Source: Roseomonas gilardii (GTDB taxonomy: Bacteria; Pseudomonadota; Alphaproteobacteria; Acetobacterales; Acetobacteraceae). From it: a DNA stretch of 64,000 nucleotides. The notes under the pieces were generated by a model, which did no database searches, had not been told where the DNA came from, and saw only the letters and a list, made by a program, of their open reading frames with translations. Made by a program: the position numbers and the translations under genes. Location of the stretch: assembly GCF_001941945.1 (NCBI RefSeq), contig NZ_CP015583.1:3417501-3481500 (forward strand), read 5' to 3'. Each line of letters begins with the position of its first letter. Positions within the stretch are counted from its first letter, which is position 1. Positions 34,223-42,308 of this stretch are shown one piece after another.

Positions 34223-37200
34223 ATGCCGGAACCCAGCCATCTCATGTCGCTCGCCACCCGCCTCGATGTGCCAGTTGCTGCACCTGCCCCCTTCGATGCC
34301 TTCGCCGCCTCGGTCCAGGTGCAGCCTCCGCTCCGCGCCGCCATCACCCGGCACGAGCGCGCGGCGGAGCCCGACTGCATCGCCCGCCTCCTGCCGGACG
34401 CCACGCTTCCCGCCCCGCTCGCCGCCCGGGCGGCCGACACCGCGACGCGGCTGGTGGAGGCCCTGCGCCGCAAGGGCACGCGCGGCGCCGTCGAGGGGCT
34501 GGTGCAGGAGTTCTCGCTCTCCTCGCAGGAAGGCGTGGCGCTGATGTGCCTGGCGGAGGCGCTGCTGCGCATTCCCGACACCGCCACGCGCGACGCGCTG
34601 ATCCGCGACAAGATCGGCGGCGGGGACTGGCGCTCGCATCTGGGGCATTCGCCCTCGCTCTTCGTGAACGCCGCCACCTGGGGGCTGGTGGTCACCGGCA
34701 GGCTCGCCACCACCAGCAGCGAGACGGGGCTGTCGCACGCGCTGACGCGGCTGATCGCGCGCGGCGGGGAGCCGGTGATCCGCAAGGGCGTGGATCTGGC
34801 GATGCGGATGATGGGCGAGCAGTTCGTCACCGGCCAGACCATCGCCGAAGCCCTGGTGCGCGCCCGGAAGATGGAGGCGAAGGGCTTCCGCTATTCCTAT
34901 GACATGCTGGGCGAGGCGGCGACCACGGCGGCGGATGCGGAGCGCTATGGCCGCGACTACGAGACGGCGATCCATGCGATCGGGCAGGCCGCGGCGGGGC
35001 GCGGGATCTACGAGGGGCCGGGCATCTCCATCAAGCTCTCGGCGCTGCACCCGCGCTATTCGCGCGCGCAGCGGGACAGGGTGATGGCGGAACTGCTGCC
35101 GCGCGTGGCCATGCTGGCGGGCCTGGCGAAGCGATACGACATCGGGCTGAACATCGATGCCGAGGAGGCCGACCGGCTCGACCTTTCGCTGGACATCCTG
35201 GAGGCGCTCTGCCTCGACCCCGCCCTGGCCGGGTGGGACGGCCTCGGCTTCGTGGTGCAGGCCTACCAGAAACGCGCGCCCTTCGTGCTGGACTTCGTGA
35301 TCGACCTCGCGCGGCGTTCCGGCCACCGGCTGATGATCCGGCTGGTGAAGGGCGCCTACTGGGACAGCGAGATCAAGCGCGCGCAGGTCGACGGGCTGGA
35401 GGACTTCCCGGTCTTCACGCGCAAGCGGCACACGGATGTCTCCTACCTCGCCTGCGCGCGGAAGCTGCTGGAGGCGCGCGACGCCGTCTTCCCGCAATTC
35501 GCCACGCACAACGCCCAGACCCTGGCCAGCATCCACGCCCTGTCCGGCTCCCTGGCCGGCGATTCCTTCCGCGTCGGCGACCACGAGTTCCAGTGCCTGC
35601 ACGGCATGGGCGAGCCGCTCTACGAGGAGGTGGTGGGGCCGGGGAAGCTGGACCGCCCCTGCCGCATCTACGCCCCGGTCGGCACGCATGAGACGCTGCT
35701 CGCCTATCTCGTGCGCCGCCTGCTGGAGAACGGCGCCAATTCCTCCTTCGTGAACCGCATCCAGGACCCTGCCGTGACGATGGAGGCGCTGGTCGCCGAT
35801 CCTGCTGCGCAGGTGGCGGCGGAACAGCCGGCCGGCGGGCCCAATCCGCGCATCGCCCTCCCGCGCGACCTCTTCGGCGCGGAACGGGTGAATTCCCTCG
35901 GACTGAACCTGAGCAACGAGGCCGAGCTGGCCCGGCTGGCCGCGGCGCTGCAGGACAGCGCGGCGCGGGACTGGCACGCAGCACCGCTCCTGGCCGGCAT
36001 GAAGGGCCAGGGCATGCCGCGTCCGGTGCTGAATCCGGCCAATCATCGCGATCAGGTCGGTCTGGTGGCGGAAGCCTCGCCGGAGGCCGTCGAGAGCGCG
36101 CTGCGTATCGCCACGGAAAATGCCGCGTCCTGGGCCGCCGAGCCCCCCGAGGCCCGCGCCGCCTGCCTGTTCCGCGCCGCCGACCTGCTGGAACAGCGGA
36201 TGCCGGTGCTGCTCGGCCTGCTGGTCCGGGAGGCCGGGAAGTCCTTCGCCAATGCGGTGGCGGAGGTGCGGGAGGCGGTGGATTTCCTGCGCTACTACGG
36301 CGCGCAGGCGCGGCGGGAGTTCCGCAACGACACGCATCGCGCGCTCGGGCCGGTGCTCTGCATCAGCCCCTGGAACTTCCCGCTCGCCATCTTCACCGGC
36401 CAGGTCGCGGCGGCGCTCGCCGCGGGCAATCCGGTGATCGCCAAGCCGGCGGAGGAAACGCCGCTGATCGCCGCGCAGGCCGTGGGTATCCTGCACGAGG
36501 CCGGAATCCCCGCCGGGGCACTGCAACTCCTGCCCGGCGACGGCACGGTGGGGGCGGCCCTGGTCGCGGATGCGCGTATCCATGGCGTGATGTTCACCGG
36601 CTCCACCGAGGTGGCGAAGCGCATCCAGGCGGAACTGGCGAAGCGCCTGAATCCCGGCGGCGCCCCGGTGCCGCTGATCGCCGAGACCGGCGGACAGAAC
36701 GCGCTGGTGGTGGATTCCTCCGCCCTGGCCGAGCAGGTGGTGGGGGATGTGCTGATTTCCGCCTTCGACAGCGCGGGGCAGCGCTGCTCCGCGCTGCGCG
36801 TGCTCTGCCTGCAGGAGGATGTGGCGGAGCGCATCCTCGCCATGCTGCGCGGCGCCCTGGCGGAGCTTTCGACCGGCAACCCGGACCGGCTTTCCACCGA
36901 TATCGGGCCGGTGATCAGCGTCGAGGCGCGGGACGGCATCCTGGCGCATGTCGAGGCGATGCGCGCGGCCGGCCATCCGGTGCACCAGTCCGTGCTGCCG
37001 GAGGAATGCCGCCACGGCACCTTCGTGCCGCCGACCATCATCGAGATCGACAGCCTGGATGCCCTGACGCGGGAGGTCTTCGGCCCCGTGCTGCATGTGC
37101 TGCGCTTCCGCCGCGATGGGATCGAGGCGCTGATGCGGGCGGTGGAGGCCACCGGCTATGGCCTGACCTTCGGCGTGCATTCGCGGATCGACGAGACCAT

Positions 37201-37930
37201 CCAGCGCGTCACCACCCTGGCGCGGGCGGGGAACATCTATGTCAACCGCAACCTGGTCGGCGCCGTGGTCGGCGTGCAGCCCTTCGGCGGACATGGGCTC
37301 TCCGGCACCGGGCCCAAGGCGGGCGGGCCGCTCTATCTCCGCCGCCTGCTGGCCGCCCGCCCGGCGGCGACGGGCCTGCTGGCGGGCGCCGTGCCCGAAC
37401 ACCTCCGCGCCTGGGCGGCCTGGCTGGCCGGGCGTGGCGAGGCCGTCGCGGCGGCGGAGGCGGAGGCCCTCGGCGCCGCCACGCCCGCCGGCCTCGTGCT
37501 CGAACTCCCTGGCCCGGTCGGCGAGCGGAACACCTACGCCACCGAACCCCGTGGCAGCGTGCTGTGCCATGCCGCCGATGCCGCGACGCTCCACCGCGCC
37601 ATCACGGCGGCGCTGGCTGCCGGGAACCGCGCCCTGGTCGCCGCCGGCGGCGCGCGGCTGGAGGCTCCCCTGCCCCCCGCCCTGGCCGGCTGGGTGCGCG
37701 AGGCCGGTCCCGCTGCCCTCCCGGACGTGCAGGCCGTGCTGTTCGGCGGAACGGAGGAAGCGCTGAAGGCCCTGGCGCAGCACCTCGCCTCGCTCGACGG
37801 CCCCATCGTCCCGGTCCATGCCATCGGTGGGGAGTCCGGCTTTCCGGCGGAGTTCCTGCTGCTGGAACGCTCGGTGAGCACCAACACCGCGGCGGCGGGC
37901 GGCAATGCGAAGCTGATGATGCTCGGCTGA
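34223..37930 (+). CDS. putA: PutA, bifunctional proline dehydrogenase / glutamate-semialdehyde dehydrogenase
   Basis: 1235 aa. Oxidises proline to glutamate using FAD and NAD, passing P5C by internal channelling. PRODH domain about 130-480 with RLVKGAYWDSEIKRAQ; ALDH domain about 560-1010 with E821 (ETGGQNAL) and nucleophile C855 (GQRCSALR); a C-terminal ALDH-like tail follows to 1235. No N-terminal ribbon-helix-helix domain is present, so it is not self-regulating like E. coli PutA. Start ATG 34223, with AT-rich promoter sequence in the 270 nt before it. Monocistronic, divergent from the dehydratase gene. Confidence 0.95.
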   Translation: MPEPSHLMSLATRLDVPVAAPAPFDAFAASVQVQPPLRAAITRHERAAEPDCIARLLPDATLPAPLAARAADTATRLVEALRRKGTRGAVEGLVQEFSLSSQEGVALMCLAEALLRIPDTATRDALIRDKIGGGDWRSHLGHSPSLFVNAATWGLVVTGRLATTSSETGLSHALTRLIARGGEPVIRKGVDLAMRMMGEQFVTGQTIAEALVRARKMEAKGFRYSYDMLGEAATTAADAERYGRDYETAIHAIGQAAAGRGIYEGPGISIKLSALHPRYSRAQRDRVMAELLPRVAMLAGLAKRYDIGLNIDAEEADRLDLSLDILEALCLDPALAGWDGLGFVVQAYQKRAPFVLDFVIDLARRSGHRLMIRLVKGAYWDSEIKRAQVDGLEDFPVFTRKRHTDVSYLACARKLLEARDAVFPQFATHNAQTLASIHALSGSLAGDSFRVGDHEFQCLHGMGEPLYEEVVGPGKLDRPCRIYAPVGTHETLLAYLVRRLLENGANSSFVNRIQDPAVTMEALVADPAAQVAAEQPAGGPNPRIALPRDLFGAERVNSLGLNLSNEAELARLAAALQDSAARDWHAAPLLAGMKGQGMPRPVLNPANHRDQVGLVAEASPEAVESALRIATENAASWAAEPPEARAACLFRAADLLEQRMPVLLGLLVREAGKSFANAVAEVREAVDFLRYYGAQARREFRNDTHRALGPVLCISPWNFPLAIFTGQVAAALAAGNPVIAKPAEETPLIAAQAVGILHEAGIPAGALQLLPGDGTVGAALVADARIHGVMFTGSTEVAKRIQAELAKRLNPGGAPVPLIAETGGQNALVVDSSALAEQVVGDVLISAFDSAGQRCSALRVLCLQEDVAERILAMLRGALAELSTGNPDRLSTDIGPVISVEARDGILAHVEAMRAAGHPVHQSVLPEECRHGTFVPPTIIEIDSLDALTREVFGPVLHVLRFRRDGIEALMRAVEATGYGLTFGVHSRIDETIQRVTTLARAGNIYVNRNLVGAVVGVQPFGGHGLSGTGPKAGGPLYLRRLLAARPAATGLLAGAVPEHLRAWAAWLAGRGEAVAAAEAEALGAATPAGLVLELPGPVGERNTYATEPRGSVLCHAADAATLHRAITAALAAGNRALVAAGGARLEAPLPPALAGWVREAGPAALPDVQAVLFGGTEEALKALAQHLASLDGPIVPVHAIGGESGFPAEFLLLERSVSTNTAAAGGNAKLMMLG

Positions 37931-37970
37931 ACGGCTGCCCAACGGCGCGCGGGGGCCGCCCCGATGCCCG

Positions 37971-39617
37971 TCAGCCGGCTTCCAGGCGGGCCATGGCGCG
38001 GATGCGGTCCGCCATCCGGCAGGCCAGGGCCTGGATGGTGAGCGAGGGGTTCACGCCGCCGCTGGTGGGGAAAAGCGAGCTGTCGCAGATCCACAGGTTG
38101 CGGATGTCCCAGCACCGCCCATCGGCATCGGTCACGCTGCGCTCCGGGTCCGTTCCCATGCGGCAGGTGCCCATGAGATGGGCCGTGTCGCCCGGCTCGG
38201 TGAAGATGTCGCGCCCCCCGGCGGCCTCCAGGTGCCGCCGCATGAAGGCCTCCGCGTGCCGGTGCAGCCGCCGGTCCTCCTCGCCGAAGGAATGCGTCAC
38301 CCGGGCCACCGGCAGGCCGAAGCGGTCCTTCTCCTCCGCCAGGGTGACGCGGTTGCGCGGCTGCGGCAGGCTCTCGCCCACGATCTTCAGCCCGGCCTGG
38401 TGGTTGTAGTCGGTCATGCGCGTGCGCAGCGCCTCGCCCCAGAGGCCCAGGCTGCTGGTCATGGTATTGACCCAGGACACCGGCAGCGGCCCCTGGCTCA
38501 TGTAGGAATAGCCGCCCGGGAAGTCCTTGCCCTCGTCCGTGTAGTTCCAGTGTTCCGTGACGGAGAGGGAGGGCGGCCCCTTGTACCAGCGGATCTCGTC
38601 CTCCATCCGCCCGAAGACGCCGAGATTGCCGTGCACCATCAGGTTCCGGCCGACGAGGCCGGAGCGGTTGGCCAGGCCGTCCGGGAAGCGGGCATTGGCC
38701 GAGTTCAGCAGCAGGCGCGGCGTTTCGATCGCATAGCCCGCCACCACGACGTTGCGCGCCTTCTGGAAGCGCCATTCCCCGTCCCGGTGGTAGTGCAGGC
38801 CGGTGGCTCGGTCGTCCGGCCCCACCTCGATCCGCCCCGCCATGGCGAGGTCGCGGATCTCCGCCCCAGCCTCCAGCGCGCGCGGCAGCCAGGTGACCAG
38901 CACGCTCTGCTTGGCATTGGTGGAGCAGCCGGAGACGCAGAAGCCGCGATAGACGCAGGGATGCGCCAGCCCGCGCGGCGCGGAGACGGTGGCCAGCGGC
39001 GTCGGCGCCCAGGCGATGCCCAGCTTCTCCGCCCCGCGCGCCAGGACATTGGCGGCGGCGTTCATCGGATGCGCGCGGTAGGGGGAGCGGCGACGGTGCG
39101 GCCCCCAGGGATAGCGCACCGGGCCGGAAATCTTCAGCGCATCCTCGACCTCGTCGTAGTAGCGCCACATCTCGCGCCAATCGACCGGCCAGTCCTCGCC
39201 ATAGCCGAGCCGCGAGCGCGCCTTGAACCATTCGGGGCGGAAGCGCAGCGAGACCATGGCGAAGTGCACCGTGCTGCCGCCCACCGCCTGGCCGCTGTTG
39301 TTGGCGCCGAGCTCCAGCGGGTCGTCGCCATCGCAGATCCGCTCGTCGAGCCAGTAGAGCTTGCTCTGGGAGCGTTCGTCGGAGGCGAATTCCTCCAGCG
39401 GGCGCCAGTAGGGACCGACATCGAAGGCGACCACGGAAAAGCCCGCTTCGGCCAGCCGGCAGGCCAACGTGCCGCCCCCGGCCCCGGTGCCGACGATGGC
39501 GAAATCCACCGTGTCGCCGTCGGCATATTGCCGCATCGGCACCCAGGCGCCGGGGCGCATCACATCCGGCGCGCGGTGGTCGCGGGCGCGGGTCCCGCTC
39601 GCGGCGTCAGCGGTCAT
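37971..39617 (-). CDS. GMC-family FAD oxidoreductase with 3Fe-4S type Cys motif
   Basis: 548 aa. FAD-binding Rossmann motif IVGTGAGGG at 41-49; GMC C-terminal block with HLMGTCRMG and GVNPSLTIQALA near the end. C221, C227 and C231 (C-x5-C-x3-C in CVYRGFCVSGC) match the spacing known for the [3Fe-4S] cluster of bacterial FAD-dependent glucose dehydrogenase. It overlaps by 11 nt with the subunit-3 gene, its expected partner. No signal peptide. Likely a quinone- or membrane-linked sugar/alcohol dehydrogenase; substrate unknown, but neighbouring rhamnose and dehydratase genes suggest an aldose. The longer frame to 39821 is overlap with its partner. Confidence 0.85.
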   Translation of the reverse strand: MTADAASGTRARDHRAPDVMRPGAWVPMRQYADGDTVDFAIVGTGAGGGTLACRLAEAGFSVVAFDVGPYWRPLEEFASDERSQSKLYWLDERICDGDDPLELGANNSGQAVGGSTVHFAMVSLRFRPEWFKARSRLGYGEDWPVDWREMWRYYDEVEDALKISGPVRYPWGPHRRRSPYRAHPMNAAANVLARGAEKLGIAWAPTPLATVSAPRGLAHPCVYRGFCVSGCSTNAKQSVLVTWLPRALEAGAEIRDLAMAGRIEVGPDDRATGLHYHRDGEWRFQKARNVVVAGYAIETPRLLLNSANARFPDGLANRSGLVGRNLMVHGNLGVFGRMEDEIRWYKGPPSLSVTEHWNYTDEGKDFPGGYSYMSQGPLPVSWVNTMTSSLGLWGEALRTRMTDYNHQAGLKIVGESLPQPRNRVTLAEEKDRFGLPVARVTHSFGEEDRRLHRHAEAFMRRHLEAAGGRDIFTEPGDTAHLMGTCRMGTDPERSVTDADGRCWDIRNLWICDSSLFPTSGGVNPSLTIQALACRMADRIRAMARLEAG

Positions 39618-40227
39618 GGCGATGCTCCGCCGCCTCCCAGGGATCGCGCCGGTTCTCGTCCATGCGGACATAGCCGCGCGGCGAGGCCGGGCCGCCGAAG
39701 CCGATCTCGCTCCAGGCGGTGGGATGAGCGTAGTAGGCGCTGCCGATATCGTGCAGCACGCGGCTCTTGAAGAAGGCCTTCGGCGGCAGCCCGCGCCATT
39801 CCGGCGCCTGGGTCTCGCCACGCTGTACTGCGCCCAGCAACGCGTCCTGGCGCCCCGGCGTCAGCTCCGGAAAGGCCGCGCCATAGACGAGCCATGCCTC
39901 CGCATCCAGGGCGCGCAGCCCCTGCCGCCAGCATTCGCCGATCGGCGGCATGCCGTCGATGCGGTAGCCGTCGCCATGGCCGGACCGCATCTGCGCGTCG
40001 ATCATCTCCGGCAGGGGCACAGGCCGGTCGCGCAGCGCGGGCTGCGGCAGGATGCGGGCACAGAGCGCGACCAGCACCCGCCATTCCACCGCGTCGAAGA
40101 AACCCGGCGCGGGCGGGGCGAGGCGTTCCTCCACCACGGCCCGCGTCTGCGCGTTCCAGGACGGGGTGTCGCGCTTGGCCAGCACGTCATAGCCGGGATA
40201 GCTGTAGCGCTGCCGGGGCTCAGCCAT
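39607..40227 (-). CDS. Gluconate 2-dehydrogenase subunit 3 family protein
   Basis: 206 aa. Resembles the small hitch-hiker subunit of gluconate/glucose/fructose dehydrogenases (Gluconate_2-dh3): EWRVLVALCARILPQP near 48-63, FPELTPGRQDALLGAVQRGE and FFKSRVLHDIGSAYYAHP. In characterised complexes this subunit carries a Tat signal that exports the flavoprotein; here the N terminus (MAEPRQRYSYPGYDVLAKRD) has neither twin arginines nor a hydrophobic stretch, so the complex should stay in the cytoplasm. Overlaps both neighbours (11 and 8 nt). Confidence 0.83.
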   Translation of the reverse strand: MAEPRQRYSYPGYDVLAKRDTPSWNAQTRAVVEERLAPPAPGFFDAVEWRVLVALCARILPQPALRDRPVPLPEMIDAQMRSGHGDGYRIDGMPPIGECWRQGLRALDAEAWLVYGAAFPELTPGRQDALLGAVQRGETQAPEWRGLPPKAFFKSRVLHDIGSAYYAHPTAWSEIGFGGPASPRGYVRMDENRRDPWEAAEHRHDR

Positions 40228-41170
40228 GGTCCGGCCCTCCCATCAGCGCCAGCGCCGCCAGGCCGGCCAGGCCGAGGCCGGTGAAGGAAGGCGGCGCCGG
40301 GACCGGCGGCCCGTCCAGCAGGTTCTGGCTCCAGTTGCGCCAGCCGCCCATGTGGCGGGACACGCCGCGGATGTGGAAGCCCGCCCCGGCCATGCCAAGC
40401 AGCACCGTCAGCCAGGAAGCGCCGCGTGCCCGCTGCCGTGAGCGCCGTTCCTCCGGCCGCGCCGCCGCCCAGCCCAGCAGCCCCGCCACGGCGGGCGGCA
40501 GCAGCACGGGGAGGTACATGGCCCGGTTCTGGAAGTTGCCACGGAAATGCAGCAGCGCCGCCTCCGCCGTGGTGCCGAGCAGCCCGGCGGCGACCAGGGC
40601 GGCAATCCCCTGCCCCAGTTCGCGGTCGCCGAGCGGTTCCGTCTGCGTCAGGCCGAGGCTGTCCAGGCGGTCCGGCGGCTGTTCCCGCACCTGTTCCGCC
40701 GCCAGCCCCACCGCGCCGGAGAGCAGCATGGCAGCCGGGGCGCCCAGCGGGGCGCCGTAGAACAGGTTCTCGAAGCTCAGCCGGCCGGGGCGCTTGAGGA
40801 CGTTGTAGATGTGGAAGCCCGTCCCGATCAGGCCGGTCAGCGCCGCCAGCCCGTGGATCGCGTTGCGCGTCCGGTGCGGCAGTGGCCTCCGGTCCGCCAG
40901 CCCGTGCAGGGCCGAGACGAGCGAGACGCCTGCCGTCAGCAGCGGCGTGACCATCGCCTTGTTCCGGAAGGCACCGCGATAGTGCTCGATACCGCTGTCG
41001 CCCAACACGGCGAGGGCCAGGATGGCGGCCCCGCCATGCAGATGCCGGGCGGCGCGCCTGCGCCTGTCATGCACGGCAGCCGTGCTGGGCAAGTGCAGGC
41101 GGGTGAGCAAAGCTCCCGCTGGCAGCGGCCAGGAAGGATTGCGGTCGGCGCGGGCTTTCAACCGGATCAT
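40220..41170 (-). CDS. Internally duplicated multi-pass membrane protein of unknown function
   Basis: 316 aa, about eight predicted membrane segments. I do not recognise a named family. Two homologous halves are visible: EHYRGAFRNKAM (62-73) repeats as LHFRGNFQNRAM (207-218), and GTGFHIYNV (116-124) as GAGFHIRGV (262-270), each followed by an aromatic loop (LFYGAPLGAP and NLLDGPPVPAP). Each half keeps two His at matching positions (H63/H208 and H120/H266). It overlaps the dehydrogenase small subunit by 8 nt, so it is probably the membrane anchor and perhaps the haem/quinone electron acceptor of the GMC enzyme. Start ATG 41170; the frame to 41488 is overlap with the upstream gene. Confidence 0.7.
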   Translation of the reverse strand: MIRLKARADRNPSWPLPAGALLTRLHLPSTAAVHDRRRRAARHLHGGAAILALAVLGDSGIEHYRGAFRNKAMVTPLLTAGVSLVSALHGLADRRPLPHRTRNAIHGLAALTGLIGTGFHIYNVLKRPGRLSFENLFYGAPLGAPAAMLLSGAVGLAAEQVREQPPDRLDSLGLTQTEPLGDRELGQGIAALVAAGLLGTTAEAALLHFRGNFQNRAMYLPVLLPPAVAGLLGWAAARPEERRSRQRARGASWLTVLLGMAGAGFHIRGVSRHMGGWRNWSQNLLDGPPVPAPPSFTGLGLAGLAALALMGGPDHG

Positions 41171-41198
41171 GCGCGCTTCTTTCTGGAGGGCGTGACGG

Positions 41199-42308
41199 TC
41201 AGGAAACGAGGTAGCGGGCGGCGTCGGCCTGCCGGAAGGCGAGCCCCAGCCCCGGCCGCGACAGGTCCGGGGCGATGACGCCGCCCCGCAACACGGGCGC
41301 GCCGTCGAAGAGCATCGCCTCGATCCGCACATGGTCGTGGAACCATTCGAGATGCCGCAGGCGCGGGGCGGCGCAGGCGGCATGCAGGTGCAGGGCCGGG
41401 GCGCAGTGCCCCGAGAGATCCGTGTGGAAGCTGTCGCAGATCGCGGCGGCGCGCAGGAAGCCGGTGATGCCGAGGCAGCGGCTGGCATCCGCCTGCATCA
41501 CATCCACGGCGCCCGCCGCCAGCATCCGGCGCACATAGGCGGGGTCGTAGGCATATTCCCCCGCCGCGATCTCCTGCCCCGGCGGTCCGCCCTCCCGCAC
41601 CAGGCGCAACCCGTCCAGGTCGTCGCTGGAGACGGGTTCCTCGAACCAGGCGACCTCAGCCTCCGCGGCGCAGCGATGCGCCACGGCCAGGGCCCGCTTC
41701 GCGGTGAAGGCGCCATTGGCATCGACGAAGAGCCCGCCCCGCCCCGCCGCCGCGCGCGCCACGGCAATGCGGCGCGGGTCCTCTTCCGGATGGGTGCCGA
41801 TCTTCATCTTCACCCAGCGGCAGCCATCCCGCTCCACCCAGCCGGCGAGCTGGTCGCGCAGCACCTCGTCGGGATAGGTGGTGAAGCCGCCGCTGCCATA
41901 GACCGGCGCCTCCCGCCGCGTGGCGCCCAGCAGTGTCACCAGCGGCAGGCCCAGCAGCTTCGCCTTCACGTCCCAGAGCGCGGCGTCGAGGGCGGAGATG
42001 GCGCAGGCCGCGACACCCTCCCGGCCGATGTTACGCACCGCCCGCACCATCGCCTCCCAGGCGGCGGGGAGGTCCATGGCATCCTGCCCCTGCAGCGCCT
42101 TCGCCAGCACGCCCTGCACCAGCCCGGCAGCGGCGGCGTCCGCATAGGTGTAGCCCAGTCCCCGCTCGCCCCCGGCCCGCAGCTCCGCCAGGACCAGCGT
42201 GGTGCGGTCCCAGGCGATGGTGCCGTCCGCCTCGGGGCGGTCGGTCGGGATGGTGTAGGCGGAGGCCGATACGGAGCCGACCGGAGCCTCCGCGCGCCGC
42301 AGGCTCAC
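41199..42308 (-). CDS. Enolase-superfamily dehydratase/racemase (MR/MLE family)
   Basis: 369 aa. KxK base motif K167/K169 in WVKMKIG, metal ligands D196 (VDANGA), E223 (WFEEP) and E251 (AAGEYAYD), and H301 in SGHCAP. This is the mandelate-racemase pattern with a KxK, different from the galactonate-type paralogue at 32798. Probably a sugar-acid dehydratase or an epimerase. 4-nt overlap with the TPP gene upstream and 28 nt to the membrane protein gene downstream, so it belongs to the redox operon and could act on the aldonate formed by the GMC enzyme. Confidence 0.82.
   Translation of the reverse strand: MSLRRAEAPVGSVSASAYTIPTDRPEADGTIAWDRTTLVLAELRAGGERGLGYTYADAAAAGLVQGVLAKALQGQDAMDLPAAWEAMVRAVRNIGREGVAACAISALDAALWDVKAKLLGLPLVTLLGATRREAPVYGSGGFTTYPDEVLRDQLAGWVERDGCRWVKMKIGTHPEEDPRRIAVARAAAGRGGLFVDANGAFTAKRALAVAHRCAAEAEVAWFEEPVSSDDLDGLRLVREGGPPGQEIAAGEYAYDPAYVRRMLAAGAVDVMQADASRCLGITGFLRAAAICDSFHTDLSGHCAPALHLHAACAAPRLRHLEWFHDHVRIEAMLFDGAPVLRGGVIAPDLSRPGLGLAFRQADAARYLVS

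Noticed and set aside
34148-37942. 1264-codon open frame on the minus strand opposite putA
   Set aside because: Codon-bias shadow of the high-GC putA gene; low-complexity His/Gly/Arg-rich product, no domain, while putA is complete on the plus strand.
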